Positions 26,528 through 35,188 are shown, numbered from the stretch's first letter. The stretch is 64,000 nt of DNA from Streptomyces sp. NBC_01198 (GCF_036010485.1 NZ_CP108568.1:2688001-2752000); one strand, 5' to 3'. Notes: a model not told the origin generated them from the letters alone. Program-made: numbers and translations.

Positions 26528-26561
26528 CCGCGGGGCCGATCCTTTCGGACCGGCCCCGCGG
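26528..26561. terminator. Strong hairpin terminator downstream of the wblC operon
   Basis: An 11-base perfect stem (26528-26538 with 26551-26561), with TCC and GGA as a further 3-pair inner stem around a short loop, lies between the end of the wblC-coupled gene and the zinc-ribbon gene. Confidence 0.7.
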
Positions 26562-26600
26562 GGACGTGCGGTGGTGATCGGTGCTGTGGCGGTGTGCTGC

Positions 26601-26921
26601 CTACTGCATCACGGCCAGGGCGAGTGCCCGCCGGGCGCGCAGCGACGCGCGCTCGGCGCGCCGCTGCAGCCGCCGGGCGGCGAGCAGGCGGGACGCCCTG
26701 CGTTCGTGTTCGGCCTCGTAGAGGCGCTGTTGCATATGGGCACGGGCCAGAGCTTCTGGCATGAGTTGCATCGCGTGGGTCCTGTTCTGGTGCGACGCCA
26801 TGGCGTCGGAGGTACGTGCGGTCTGTTCGGCGAGTGAGGGTGTCATCGGGGCCTGATTCATCGGGTCGTGGTGGAGGGGACGGTCGATCGTTCCCGGCGT
26901 CCTGAGCTTCCTGGCGTTCAT
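26601..26921 (-). CDS. Small basic protein translationally coupled to wblC
   Basis: The 106-residue protein is Arg/Ala/Met-rich with a basic helical C-terminus (RLLAARRLQRRAERASLRARRALALAVMQ). The ATG at 26921 overlaps the wblC stop as ATGA, so it should be translated with wblC, and both end at the same terminator. I recognise no domain. The amphipathic, positively charged C-terminal half would suit a nucleic acid or ribosome-contacting helix, which is speculation. Codon use fits its neighbours. Confidence 0.72.
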   Translation of the reverse strand: MNARKLRTPGTIDRPLHHDPMNQAPMTPSLAEQTARTSDAMASHQNRTHAMQLMPEALARAHMQQRLYEAEHERRASRLLAARRLQRRAERASLRARRALALAVMQ

Positions 26922-27277
26922 GCGGCGACCGCGTCCTTGCGCGGGCGGCCACGCGGCCGCTTGCGGGGCACGACGACACCCTGGATGAACAGCTCGCCGC
27001 CCCAGACACCCCAGGGCTCGCGGCGGTCCTTGGCGCCGGCGAGGCAGGCCTCGCGGACCGGGCAGGTCTGGCAGAGGGACTTGGCGTACTCGACGTCGGC
27101 CGGGGACTCGGCGAAGAAGACCTCCGGGTCGTAGGTGCGGCACGGGACGGGCACGCCGAGGCGCTCGATCTCGTCGTCAAGCTCGGTGAGGGGCAGCAAG
27201 GTGGTCTCCGGGGGCTGTGCGGGAGGGCGGCTCAGGTCTGGCGTGGGTCCGGACTGTGCGTGCTGGGCGGTAGGCAC
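26918..27277 (-). CDS. wblC: WhiB-family transcription factor WblC/WhiB7
   Basis: WhiB7/WblC binds the sigma factor SigA and activates intrinsic antibiotic resistance genes. The 119-residue protein has the four iron-sulfur cysteines (Cys46, 69, 72, 78), the signature EPWGVWGGE at 87-95 and a C-terminal AT-hook KRPRGRPRK (106-114), the combination that separates WhiB7 from other WhiB proteins. It is followed by a coupled small gene. The neighbourhood (uvrD2 upstream, AarF downstream) matches whiB7 in M. tuberculosis (Rv3197A). The leader contains a long uORF and an intrinsic terminator, so expression is controlled by transcription attenuation, described below. Confidence 0.93.
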   Translation of the reverse strand: MPTAQHAQSGPTPDLSRPPAQPPETTLLPLTELDDEIERLGVPVPCRTYDPEVFFAESPADVEYAKSLCQTCPVREACLAGAKDRREPWGVWGGELFIQGVVVPRKRPRGRPRKDAVAA

Positions 27278-27365
27278 GGTGGGTTCGTTCCTCGTCTGTC
27301 GGTCGGCCGGTCGGCCGGTCTTCGGTGGTGTCTCCGTGGAGACGCTGTCTTCTGGGGAAAACAGA

Positions 27366-27401
27366 AGGGCCGCGGATCCCGGTCTGGGATTCCGCGGCCC
27401 T
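27366..27401 (-). terminator. Attenuator terminator in the wblC leader
   Basis: A 15-pair stem with one bulged base (27366-27380 with 27386-27401) and loop GGTCT lies between the uORF and wblC, followed on the minus strand by TTCTGTTTTCCCC. The uORF stop codon sits about 25 bases upstream. A smaller hairpin, CCTGAT with ATCAGG (27412-27428), spans the uORF stop and could be part of an alternative fold. This is the layout required for ribosome-controlled attenuation. Confidence 0.8.
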
Positions 27402-27423
27402 GAGGTGCCGACCTGATGCGCTA

Positions 27424-27762
27424 TCAGGCTGGATCACTCCAGGGTTCGAGCCCGCGGAAGGCCCACTTGCCGTACTGCTGCGTCTTCTGCTGTCCGTTCG
27501 CGTAACCATTGGCGCCTTCTGCGCCCTTGGCGGTGCCGTAGCCGGCGCCGTTGGCGGCAGCCGCGGAGGTAAAGGCATGCGCCTTCGCCTTCGCCGCCGT
27601 CGCTACCGCGGGCGCCTCGGTCGGTCGCTCACTGCGCACACGGATCGGCAGAACCGGGAGCAGGGAGGACATGAGACCGGTGGCAGGCAGCGAGATGCCG
27701 AGCGGGCAGGCGGCGATCACCGAACGATCGGTCAGTTTGATGCTGATCAGCTGGCTGGTCAT
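27424..27762 (-). CDS. Leader uORF of wblC, 112 residues, Ala-rich
   Basis: This open frame has a textbook ribosome site (GGAGG, 8 bases before ATG 27762) and ends 147 bases before wblC. The product begins MTSQLISIKLTDRSVIAACP, has an Ala/Gly/Lys-rich middle (VATAAKAKAHAFTSAAAANG) and ends KWAFRGLEPWSDPA. No enzyme motif is seen. In actinomycetes the whiB7/wblC leader contains a uORF whose translation state controls the downstream terminator; stalled ribosomes relieve termination. The length is larger than I would expect for a pure sensor peptide, so it may also make a protein. Whether the Ala codons matter is a testable idea. Confidence 0.72.
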   Translation of the reverse strand: MTSQLISIKLTDRSVIAACPLGISLPATGLMSSLLPVLPIRVRSERPTEAPAVATAAKAKAHAFTSAAAANGAGYGTAKGAEGANGYANGQQKTQQYGKWAFRGLEPWSDPA

Positions 27763-27868
27763 TGGGCTCGCCTCCTCTCGGCGTCTCGTAAGGATGAAGG
27801 ACCGTACTTGCCTAGTACATCACGATCGGGTGGGCTCTTGGAAGAGCCGTTCTCAACCGCGCTCGTGA

Positions 27869-27907
27869 AGGCTATGGGGACCTCCGCGGGATGCGCAAAC
27901 TATTTTT
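27869..27907 (-). promoter_or_regulatory. Candidate WblC-dependent promoter at the end of uvrD2
   Basis: On the minus strand AAAAATAG (27907-27900) directly precedes TTTGCG (27899-27894), a 19-base spacer and TAGCCT (27874-27869). An A/T-rich block next to the -35 is the WhiB7 AT-hook target. It begins at the uvrD2 stop codon and lies about 105 bases upstream of the uORF. Confidence 0.4.
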
Positions 27908-30188
27908 CGGCTTCTTCGGAAGAAGATTCCGCGGCCTCCGCCGACCCCTCGTCAGAGGCCCGCGCCGGGCTGCCGGCGGGGGCGTCGGCAGGGGTGCCGG
28001 CGGGCTCGTCCGCCGCCTCGTCCGCCGCCTCGTCGCCCGGCTCCTCGCCCGCGCACAGCGCGAGCACGTCCGCGCCGAACTTGTCGAGCTTGCGCGCGCC
28101 CACCCCGGGGATCGACGACAGCTCCGCCTCGCCGTCGGGCCTGACCTCGGCGATGGCCAGCAGCGTCCGGTCGGTGAACACGCAGTAGGCCGGCTGGCCG
28201 AGCACCTTGGCCTGGGCGGTGCGCCAGACCCGGAGCCGGTCGTACAGCGCCTCGTCCAGATCCGAGGGGCAGTCCTCGCAGCGCATCAGCTTGATCTCGC
28301 CCGCGTCGGACAGCGTGCGCCCGCACACCCGGCACAGCACCGGGCCGCGCCGCTTTCGCCCGCCCGAACCGCGCTCCACGCCGCCGCCGCCCGCGCCCGC
28401 GGCGCGGGCTCCGCGGGGCGCGGATCCCGGCCGCAGCCCGTCGAGGAAACGCGACGGGCGCCGCCCCCCGCGTCCGCCCGGCGAACGGGACAGCGCCCAG
28501 GAGAGCCCGAGGTGCAGCCGCGCCCGGGTGACGCCGACGTAGAGCAGCCGGCGCTCCTCCTCGACCTGCTCGTCGGTCTTGGCGAAGGTGATCGGCAAGG
28601 TGCCCTCGGTCAGGCCGACCACGAAGACGGCGTCCCACTCCAGGCCCTTGGCCGCGTGCAGCGACGCCAGCGTGACGCCCTCGACCGTCGGCGCGTGCTG
28701 CGCGTTGGCCCGCTCGTCCAGCTCGGCGACGAAGTCGCTGAGCGTCGCTTCCTGGCGGGCGGCGGTGAAGTCCTCCGACAGCCGCACCAGCGCGGCCAGC
28801 GACTCCCAGCGGTCCCTGACGGCGCCGGACCCGGCAGGCGGCTCCGAGGCCCAGCCGCGCGAGCTGAGCACCGCACGCACCTGCTCAGGGACGGTCGCCG
28901 CGTCATCGGGGTCGGACGACGCCCTGGCCGCGCCGCGCAGCAGCAGGCCCGCCTCGCGCACCTCGGGCCGCTCGAAGAACCGCTCGGCGCCGCGCAGCTG
29001 GTAGGGCACGCCCGCGTCGGCGAGCGCCTGCTCGTAGACCTCGGACTGGGCGTTGATGCGGTAGAGCACGGCGATCTCGCTGGGCCGCACGCCCGAGCCG
29101 ATCAGCTCCTTGATCCGCCGGGCCGCGCCCTCGGCCTCGGCCGGCTCGTCGGGATACTCCGCATACGACGGCTCAGGGCCCGGCTCGCGCTGCGAGATCA
29201 ACTCCAGGCGGTGCGCCGCCGCCTGGCCGCGTGCCTGCCCGAGCAGCCCGTTGGCCAGGCCCACCACCTGCGGGGTGGAGCGGTAGTCGCGGACCAGCTT
29301 GACCACGGTGGCCGCGGGATAGCGGGACCTGAAGCCCAGCAGGAAGTCCGGGGTGGCGCCGGTGAAGGAGTAGATGGTCTGCGAGGCGTCGCCGACCACG
29401 CACAGGTCGTCGCGGCCGCCGAGCCACAGTTCGAGCAGCCGCTGCTGGAGCGGGCTGACGTCCTGATACTCGTCCACCACGAAATGCTGATACTGCGAGC
29501 GGACCGTGTCCGCCACGTCGGGCCGGTCCTGGAGCACACCGACCGTCAGCAGCAGCACGTCCTCGAAGTCGATCACCCCGCGGTCCCGCTTGAGCTGTTC
29601 GTACGTCGTGTAGATCCGGGCGATCTCGGCCGGGTCGCGCGGCACGTCACGGCCGGTCTTGGCGGCCACCGCCGGATAGTCCTCGGGCACCGTCTGGGTG
29701 ACCTTGCACCACTCGATCTCCCCGGTGACGTCCCGCAGCTCGTTGCGGTCGAGGCGGATGCGGCAGCGCGCGCCCGCCTCGGCGACCAGCTGGACCTTGC
29801 GCTCCAGCAGCCGGGGCATCTCGCCGCCGATCGCGCGCGGCCAGAAGTACTGCAACTGGCGCAGGGCCGCCGAGTGGAAGGTGCGCGCCTGCACTCCCCC
29901 GGCGCCGAGCTGCCGCAGCCGCCCGCGCATCTCGCCGGCCGCCCGCGCGGTGAAGGTGACCGCGAGCACGCTGGCCGGCTGGAGCAGGCCGGCCCGCACC
30001 CCGTAGGCGATCCGGTGGGTGATCGCCCGGGTCTTGCCGGTGCCGGCCCCGGCCAGCACGCACACCGGGCCGCGCAGCGCCGTCGCGACGGCGCGCTGCT
30101 CGGGGTCAAGGCCGTCGAGCACCGCGTCCGCGGAGTCGGGCACCGCGGGGAAGAGCGAGTCGTGGGTTGTCGCAGTCACAACCGCCAC
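27900..30188 (-). CDS. uvrD2: ATP-dependent DNA helicase UvrD2
   Basis: The 762-residue superfamily 1A helicase has Walker A AGAGTGKT at 46-53, FTARAAGEM (motif Ia), DEYQD (motif II, near 245), the QTIYSFTGA motif III, and YVGVTRARLHL (motif VI). After the helicase core come a four-cysteine segment (CRVCGR and CEDC, about 625-650) and an HRDC domain (VWRTAQAKVLGQPAYCVFTDRTLLAIAEVRP), the domain order of mycobacterial UvrD2. A low-complexity Glu/Ala tail ends the protein. It starts at GTG 30188; the ribosome site is weak. It is divergent from mycoredoxin. Confidence 0.92.
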   Translation of the reverse strand: MAVVTATTHDSLFPAVPDSADAVLDGLDPEQRAVATALRGPVCVLAGAGTGKTRAITHRIAYGVRAGLLQPASVLAVTFTARAAGEMRGRLRQLGAGGVQARTFHSAALRQLQYFWPRAIGGEMPRLLERKVQLVAEAGARCRIRLDRNELRDVTGEIEWCKVTQTVPEDYPAVAAKTGRDVPRDPAEIARIYTTYEQLKRDRGVIDFEDVLLLTVGVLQDRPDVADTVRSQYQHFVVDEYQDVSPLQQRLLELWLGGRDDLCVVGDASQTIYSFTGATPDFLLGFRSRYPAATVVKLVRDYRSTPQVVGLANGLLGQARGQAAAHRLELISQREPGPEPSYAEYPDEPAEAEGAARRIKELIGSGVRPSEIAVLYRINAQSEVYEQALADAGVPYQLRGAERFFERPEVREAGLLLRGAARASSDPDDAATVPEQVRAVLSSRGWASEPPAGSGAVRDRWESLAALVRLSEDFTAARQEATLSDFVAELDERANAQHAPTVEGVTLASLHAAKGLEWDAVFVVGLTEGTLPITFAKTDEQVEEERRLLYVGVTRARLHLGLSWALSRSPGGRGGRRPSRFLDGLRPGSAPRGARAAGAGGGGVERGSGGRKRRGPVLCRVCGRTLSDAGEIKLMRCEDCPSDLDEALYDRLRVWRTAQAKVLGQPAYCVFTDRTLLAIAEVRPDGEAELSSIPGVGARKLDKFGADVLALCAGEEPGDEAADEAADEPAGTPADAPAGSPARASDEGSAEAAESSSEEAEK

Positions 30189-30302
30189 TCTGCCAGGTCC
30201 CGCCGACAGGCCGGAAAGTTATCCACAGGCTGCCGCGGAATGCCCGCTGGGGGGCGCGCGTTGTGCTGGTGCCAGATTCCCTCGCGACAAGGAGCGAAAC
30301 CG

Positions 30303-30560
30303 ATGCCGGGCACCGTGACCATGTACAGCACCAGCTGGTGCGGCTACTGCCGCCGGCTCAAGGGCCAGCTGGACCGCGAGGGCATCGCCTACACCGAGAT
30401 CAACATCGAGGAGCACCCCGAGTCCGCGGAGTTCGTCGAGAAGGCGAACGGCGGCAACCAGACGGTGCCGACGCTGCAGGTCGTCCCCTCGGCCGGCGGT
30501 CCGGAGGTCGTGATGACCAACCCGAGCCTGGCTCAGGTCAAGCAGGCGCTGGGCGCGTAG
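30303..30560 (+). CDS. mrx1: Mycoredoxin (glutaredoxin-like thiol oxidoreductase)
   Basis: The 85-residue protein has the CGYC active site at residues 13-16 (TSWCGYCRRLK) and the TVPTL cis-proline loop, the features of mycoredoxin-1, which reduces mycothiol mixed disulfides in Actinobacteria. AAGGAG lies 8 bases before the ATG. The gene sits between uvrD2 and nudC as in M. tuberculosis (Rv3198A). It is transcribed away from uvrD2 and towards nudC. Symbol is by orthology with the mycobacterial enzyme. Confidence 0.9.
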   Translation: MPGTVTMYSTSWCGYCRRLKGQLDREGIAYTEINIEEHPESAEFVEKANGGNQTVPTLQVVPSAGGPEVVMTNPSLAQVKQALGA

Positions 30561-30590
30561 CCGCCTTCCGCAGGTAGGCCCCCGCGGCCG

Positions 30591-31532
30591 TCACGGACGC
30601 GGCAGCGGGGCGCCGTACCAGCTCTCGATCAGGCGGGCCGCGATCGAGATGCCGGACGGCGGCAGCACCTCGCCCGAGGCGAAGGCGGCGCGGAGATCGT
30701 CCCGGGAGAACCAGCGGGCCTCGTGGATCTCCTCGCCGTCCACGGTGATGACCGACGAGACGGCGCGGGCGGTGAAGCCCAGCATCAGGCTGGACGGGAA
30801 GGGCCAGGGCTGGCTGGCCATGTAGGTGACGTCGTCGCCGACGGTCACGCCGACCTCCTCGGCCACCTCGCGGCGCACCGCCTGCTCCAGGGACTCGCCG
30901 GGCTCGACGAAGCCGGCCAGCGTCGAGAAGCGCCCCTCGGGCCAGTGCATCTGCCGTCCGAGCAGGGCGCGGTCCTGGTCGTCGGTGACCAGCATGATCA
31001 CCGCGGGGTCGGTCCGCGGGTAGTGCTCGGTCAGGCAGGCCGGGCAGCGGCGGATGTGGCCCGCGGCGGCGATGACGGTGCGTTCGCCGCAGCGGGAGCA
31101 GAAGCGGTGCATGCGCTGCCAGTTCTCCAGCGCCACCGCGTGGACCATCAGCCCGGCCTCCAGGGGCGACAGCAGCCCGCCGACCTCGCGCAGACCCGCG
31201 GCCCGCGCCGCGCCGTCCATCCGTCCTGGCAGCGCGTCCTTCTGCAGGGCGAAGTAGCGCACGCCGTCCGGCGCGATACCGAGGAAGTAGCGGTGCATCT
31301 CGGTCTCCGGCGCGTCGAACGCCGGGGTCATCACGAGTTCCGTACGGCCGTCGGGCCCGTCCTCCACCAGTACCTGGCCGCCGGAGACCACGAACACCCG
31401 CGTCGTCGGGTGGCTCCACGCCGCGGCGAGCCACGCCTCGTCCGTACGGTGGTGCGCGGCCCGGTCCAGCCCCGAATAGGTCAGTGCCAGCGGTCGGTCC
31501 GTCGCGTCGAGTCCGGTCAAAGCTGCTTCCAT
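30591..31532 (-). CDS. nudC: NAD(+) diphosphatase / NADH pyrophosphatase
   Basis: The 313-residue enzyme splits NADH into NMNH and AMP and in bacteria also removes NAD caps from RNA. A four-cysteine zinc site (CSRC at 145-148, CPAC at 163-166) precedes the Nudix box GFVEPGESLEQAVRREVAEEVGV from residue 207, and the NudC-specific SQPWPFPSS motif follows. The start is not secure: ATG 31532 has GGGGAG directly adjoining it, and a TTG four codons later is also possible. The stop is 30 bases from the mycoredoxin stop. Confidence 0.92.
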   Translation of the reverse strand: MEAALTGLDATDRPLALTYSGLDRAAHHRTDEAWLAAAWSHPTTRVFVVSGGQVLVEDGPDGRTELVMTPAFDAPETEMHRYFLGIAPDGVRYFALQKDALPGRMDGAARAAGLREVGGLLSPLEAGLMVHAVALENWQRMHRFCSRCGERTVIAAAGHIRRCPACLTEHYPRTDPAVIMLVTDDQDRALLGRQMHWPEGRFSTLAGFVEPGESLEQAVRREVAEEVGVTVGDDVTYMASQPWPFPSSLMLGFTARAVSSVITVDGEEIHEARWFSRDDLRAAFASGEVLPPSGISIAARLIESWYGAPLPRP

Positions 31533-31738
31533 CTCCCCGCAGTACGTGATGTGCCCAGCGCAGGCGCACCACCTTGTCGTCCACCCGGTGCCAACCGCCG
31601 GCGGCCGGGGAAATTCCCGGTGACGGTATGGGTACGCCGCGTTCTGCGAGGTGGGGCGCGTCCTGTGCAGCGTAGCCGGGCGGGCCCCGAGGCAGGGGTA
31701 CGGGGCCGTGGGGCGGCCCTCCGTGCCGTGCACGCCGG

Positions 31739-34700
31739 TCAGTCGTCGGCGGCCAGCAGCCGTTCCAAGTCCGCCCGGCCCGGCAGGGCCGCGGGGCGGA
31801 CCAGCTCGCCGGTGCGGACGAAGAGGAAGGCGGCGCGGACCCGTTCGAGCGGGACGCCCTGCTGCTCCGCCCACGCCAGCCGGTAGATCGCCAGCTGCAG
31901 CGGATCCGCGGCGGCGGGGCTGCGTCCGGTCTTCCAGTCGACGATCTCGTACGTGGCACCGGCGCCCCCGCCGCGGCCCAAGGTGTCGCCGCGGCTATGT
32001 ACGCCGCCATCGCCCTGTACGTCGGCGTAGCCCTGTATGCCGCCGCGGCCCTGTACGTCGGCGTCGCGGTAGACCGCGTCGATCCGGCCCCTGACCACCC
32101 GGCCCCCCAGGGTCAGGTGCACCGGGACCTCGACGCGGTACGGCGTGCGGTCGGCGTAGGGGGTGCGCAGGAACGCCTCCTTCAGCGCCTCAAGGTCCGC
32201 CTCGTCCGCGATGTCGTCGCCGCCCTCGACCCCGGGCAGCTCCTCCGGCCCGAACAGCGGGCGGGCGTCGAAGCGGGACTCGACCCAGGCGTGGAAGCGG
32301 GTGCCGCGCCGGGCCGCGGGAGCCGGCGGCCGGGGCAGCGGGCGGGCCAGCTCGCGGGCGAGCCCTTCGGGGTCGGTGGCCAGCCGCATGAGCTGGCTCG
32401 CGGTGAGCGTCGCGGGCAGCGGCACGTCCCGTACGGTGGCCCGCGCCCTGCGCAGCTCGCCCGCCAGGGCGTCCAGGTCGCGGTCCCACGACGCCACCAG
32501 CCTGGCCTCGGCCGGGTCCAGCCCGCCGGCCGCCGGGTCACCGCTGCCGACCACCCCCGTCGCGCCCATCGTCGCGCCCATCGTCGCGCCCATCGCCGCG
32601 TCCATCGCCGCGGATTCGCCCCGCGCGGCCGGAATCGCCGCCGGCCGACCTTCCTCCCCGTCCTCCTGCGCCGCGTAGGCCAGCACCGTCCGCGCCGCCC
32701 AGCGCCGCCTGCGCAACCCGGTCGGGTCGAGCGGCAGCGGCCACGGCTGGTCCTGGACCGCGTCCAGTGCCGGGTTGGTGGCGTCCTCGGCCGGCGGCTC
32801 GGCCCACACCTCGATCTCGCCGAAGCCCGCCTCGCAGTGCTCGCGCAGGGCGTCGAGGAAGACCGAGGGGCCGAACGGCGCCTTCTGCGTCGGCCCCCAC
32901 CAGTGCCCCGAGCCCAGCAGCAGCGAGCGCGGCCGGGTGAAGGTCACGTAGCCGAGCCGCAGCTCCTCGATGCGCTGGTGCTCCTTCATGGCGGCCCGGA
33001 AGCCGTCGAGCCCGGCCCGCGTCCACTCCGGTACGTCGGGCAGCGTCGCCGCGTCACCGCGCAGCCCGTGCGGCAGCACCTTGGCGTTGACCGGCCACAG
33101 CTCGCGCCCCCGCTCGCTCGGGAAGCCCTTGGCGACCAGCCCGGGCACGGCCACCACGTCCCACTCCAGGCCCTTGGACTTGTGCGCGGTGAGCACCTTC
33201 ACCGTGTTCTCGCCGCCCGGCAGCGAACTGTCCAGGCCCTTCTCGTACTGCGCCGCCGTGTGCAGGAAGCCGAGGAAGGCCAGCAGCGTCGCCTCGCCGT
33301 CCAGCGCCGCGAAACCGGCCGCGACGTCCATGAACGACGTCAGCGTCTCGCGGCGGCGGGCGGCCAGCGCGTGCGGCGACGCGGACAGCTCGACCTCCAG
33401 GCCGGTGACGGCCAGCACCCGGTGCAGGACGTCCATCAGCGGGTCGGCGAGCGCCCTGCGCAGCTCCCTTATCTCCACCGCAAGACGCGCGAACCGCACC
33501 CGCGCCTCGGCCGAGAAGGGCAAACCGTCGTCCGGATCGGCGTCCAGGAACGTCTCCAGCGCGTCCGCGAGCGAGATGACCTCGGCGGGGTCCACGCCTT
33601 CCACCGCGGCCGCCAGCGGGTCGCGGCCCTCGCCGCCCGCGGGCCCGTGGCGTACGAGCAGCCGGGCGCGGCGGCCGAGCAGCGCCAGGTCGCGCGGACC
33701 GATCCGCCAGCGCGGGCCGGTCAGCAGCCTGACCAGGGCGGCGTTGGCGGTCGGGTCGTGCAGCACCTCGCACACCGCGACCAGGTCGGCGACCTCAGGC
33801 AGGTGCAGCAGCCCGGACAGGCCCACCACCTCGACCGGGATGTCACGGGCGACCAGCGCGGCATGGATCTCCGGGAAATGCGCCGCGGTACGGCACAGCA
33901 CCGCGATCCCGCCGGGCGGCGTGCCCGTGCGCACCAGGTGGGCGAGGGAGTCGGCGAGCCAGGCCGTCTCCTCGGCCTGGGTCGGCAGCAGCGCGCAGCG
34001 CACCTGCCCCGCCAGCTCGGCGCCCGGCGCGGGCCGCAGCGCCTCGACGCCCTCGTGGCGGGCGCGCAGCTCGACGGCGAGGGTGTTGGCCAGGTCGAGC
34101 AGCCGGCCGCCGGAGCGGCGGTTCTCGCTGAGCGAGTAGCGGTCCGCGAGCCGCCCGTCGGGGTGCGCGAAATGCCGCGGGAAGTCGTCGAGATTCGCCA
34201 CCGAGGCGCCGCGCCAGCCGTAGATCGCCTGGCAGGGGTCGCCGACCGCGGTCACCGGATGCCCGCTGCGGCCGCCGAACAGCCCGGCGAGCAGCAGCCG
34301 CTGGGCCACCGAGGTGTCCTGGTACTCGTCGAGCAGCACCACGCGGTACTGCTCGCGCAGCAGCGCCCCGACCTCCGGCCTGGTCTGCGCCAGCCGCGCC
34401 GACAGCTCGATCTGGTCGCCGAAGTCCAGCAGGTCGCGGCGCCGCTTGTCGTCGCGGTAGGCCGCGGCGAGCCCGGCCAGGTCGCGGCGGGCCGCGACCG
34501 CCTGCCGGACGTCCCTGACCCAGGCGTTGCCGCGCTTGGCCGGGTCGAGCACGGCCAGCTCGGCGGCCAGCCCGCTGTCGTGGGCCCGCAGCTGCTCGGC
34601 GGGCACCAGGTGCTCGGCCAGCTCGCCGGCCAGCGCCAGCAGGTCGCCGACCAGGGTCGGCAGGCCCTTGGTGAGCGCCGGATACGGCCCCGGCGCGCCC

Positions 34701-35188
34701 CGCAGCACCTTCGCGGCCAGCTGGTAGCGGGTCGCGTCGGCGAGCAGCCTGGCGGTCGGCTCCAGACCGATCCGCATCCCGTGGTCCTTGAGCAACTGCC
34801 CGGCGAAGGCGTGATACGTGGAGATCTGCGGATCGTCGGCGGCGGGCTGCCCGCTGTCGGGGTCCTGGCCCGTTCCGGGGGCCGTCGCCGGGTCGTACGG
34901 GTCGCGGTCGGTGATGCCGGCCTGCGCCAGCGCCCTGCGCACCCTTTCCGACAGCTCGCCCGCGGCCTTGTTGGTGAAGGTCAGGCCGAGCACCTGCTCG
35001 GGCGCGACCTGCCCGGTGCCGACCAGCCACACCACCCGGGCGGCCATCACCGTCGTCTTGCCGGAACCCGCGCCCGCCACGATCACGCCGGGCGCCAGCG
35101 GCGCGGTGATGCACGCCGTCTGCTCCGGGGTGAACGGGATGCCCAGCAGCTCGGCGAGCTGTCCGGGTGAAGTGATGCGGGTTGCCAC
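31739..35188 (-). CDS. adnB: AdnB-type helicase-nuclease
   Basis: AdnAB is the actinobacterial end-resection motor-nuclease for double-strand break repair. This 1149-residue subunit has Walker A AGAGSGKTT (38-46), FTNKAAGEL, DEYQDTS (near 290), GWRGAS and FTRPRSLLLG motifs, and a C-terminal PD-(D/E)xK nuclease seen as EIVDWKTGRSP. The order adnA-adnB-nudC follows Rv3202c-Rv3201c-Rv3199c. Two short tandem repeats in frame (AMGATMGATMGAT near residue 875, and a Gly/Asp segment GRGGIQGYADVQGDGG near 1040) interrupt the nuclease half. The GTG at 35188 is inferred; ribosome site weak. Confidence 0.85.
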   Translation of the reverse strand: MATRITSPGQLAELLGIPFTPEQTACITAPLAPGVIVAGAGSGKTTVMAARVVWLVGTGQVAPEQVLGLTFTNKAAGELSERVRRALAQAGITDRDPYDPATAPGTGQDPDSGQPAADDPQISTYHAFAGQLLKDHGMRIGLEPTARLLADATRYQLAAKVLRGAPGPYPALTKGLPTLVGDLLALAGELAEHLVPAEQLRAHDSGLAAELAVLDPAKRGNAWVRDVRQAVAARRDLAGLAAAYRDDKRRRDLLDFGDQIELSARLAQTRPEVGALLREQYRVVLLDEYQDTSVAQRLLLAGLFGGRSGHPVTAVGDPCQAIYGWRGASVANLDDFPRHFAHPDGRLADRYSLSENRRSGGRLLDLANTLAVELRARHEGVEALRPAPGAELAGQVRCALLPTQAEETAWLADSLAHLVRTGTPPGGIAVLCRTAAHFPEIHAALVARDIPVEVVGLSGLLHLPEVADLVAVCEVLHDPTANAALVRLLTGPRWRIGPRDLALLGRRARLLVRHGPAGGEGRDPLAAAVEGVDPAEVISLADALETFLDADPDDGLPFSAEARVRFARLAVEIRELRRALADPLMDVLHRVLAVTGLEVELSASPHALAARRRETLTSFMDVAAGFAALDGEATLLAFLGFLHTAAQYEKGLDSSLPGGENTVKVLTAHKSKGLEWDVVAVPGLVAKGFPSERGRELWPVNAKVLPHGLRGDAATLPDVPEWTRAGLDGFRAAMKEHQRIEELRLGYVTFTRPRSLLLGSGHWWGPTQKAPFGPSVFLDALREHCEAGFGEIEVWAEPPAEDATNPALDAVQDQPWPLPLDPTGLRRRRWAARTVLAYAAQEDGEEGRPAAIPAARGESAAMDAAMGATMGATMGATGVVGSGDPAAGGLDPAEARLVASWDRDLDALAGELRRARATVRDVPLPATLTASQLMRLATDPEGLARELARPLPRPPAPAARRGTRFHAWVESRFDARPLFGPEELPGVEGGDDIADEADLEALKEAFLRTPYADRTPYRVEVPVHLTLGGRVVRGRIDAVYRDADVQGRGGIQGYADVQGDGGVHSRGDTLGRGGGAGATYEIVDWKTGRSPAAADPLQLAIYRLAWAEQQGVPLERVRAAFLFVRTGELVRPAALPGRADLERLLAADD
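31996..32067 (+). repeat. Tandem 18-bp repeat inside adnB
   Basis: Four units of CCTGTACGTCGGCGTAGC or close variants lie head to tail. They are in frame and insert a Gly/Asp/Val-rich segment just before the nuclease motif of AdnB. Confidence 0.75.
32558..32605 (+). repeat. Tandem 12-bp repeat inside adnB
   Basis: Four units of CGTCGCGCCCAT or a close variant encode the GATM repeats between the helicase core and the nuclease domain of AdnB. Length variation would keep the reading frame. Confidence 0.75.

Noticed and set aside
31997..35170. Open frame of over 1000 codons opposite adnB
   Set aside because: Antisense frame kept open by GC bias. The adnB strand has clear helicase and nuclease motifs.
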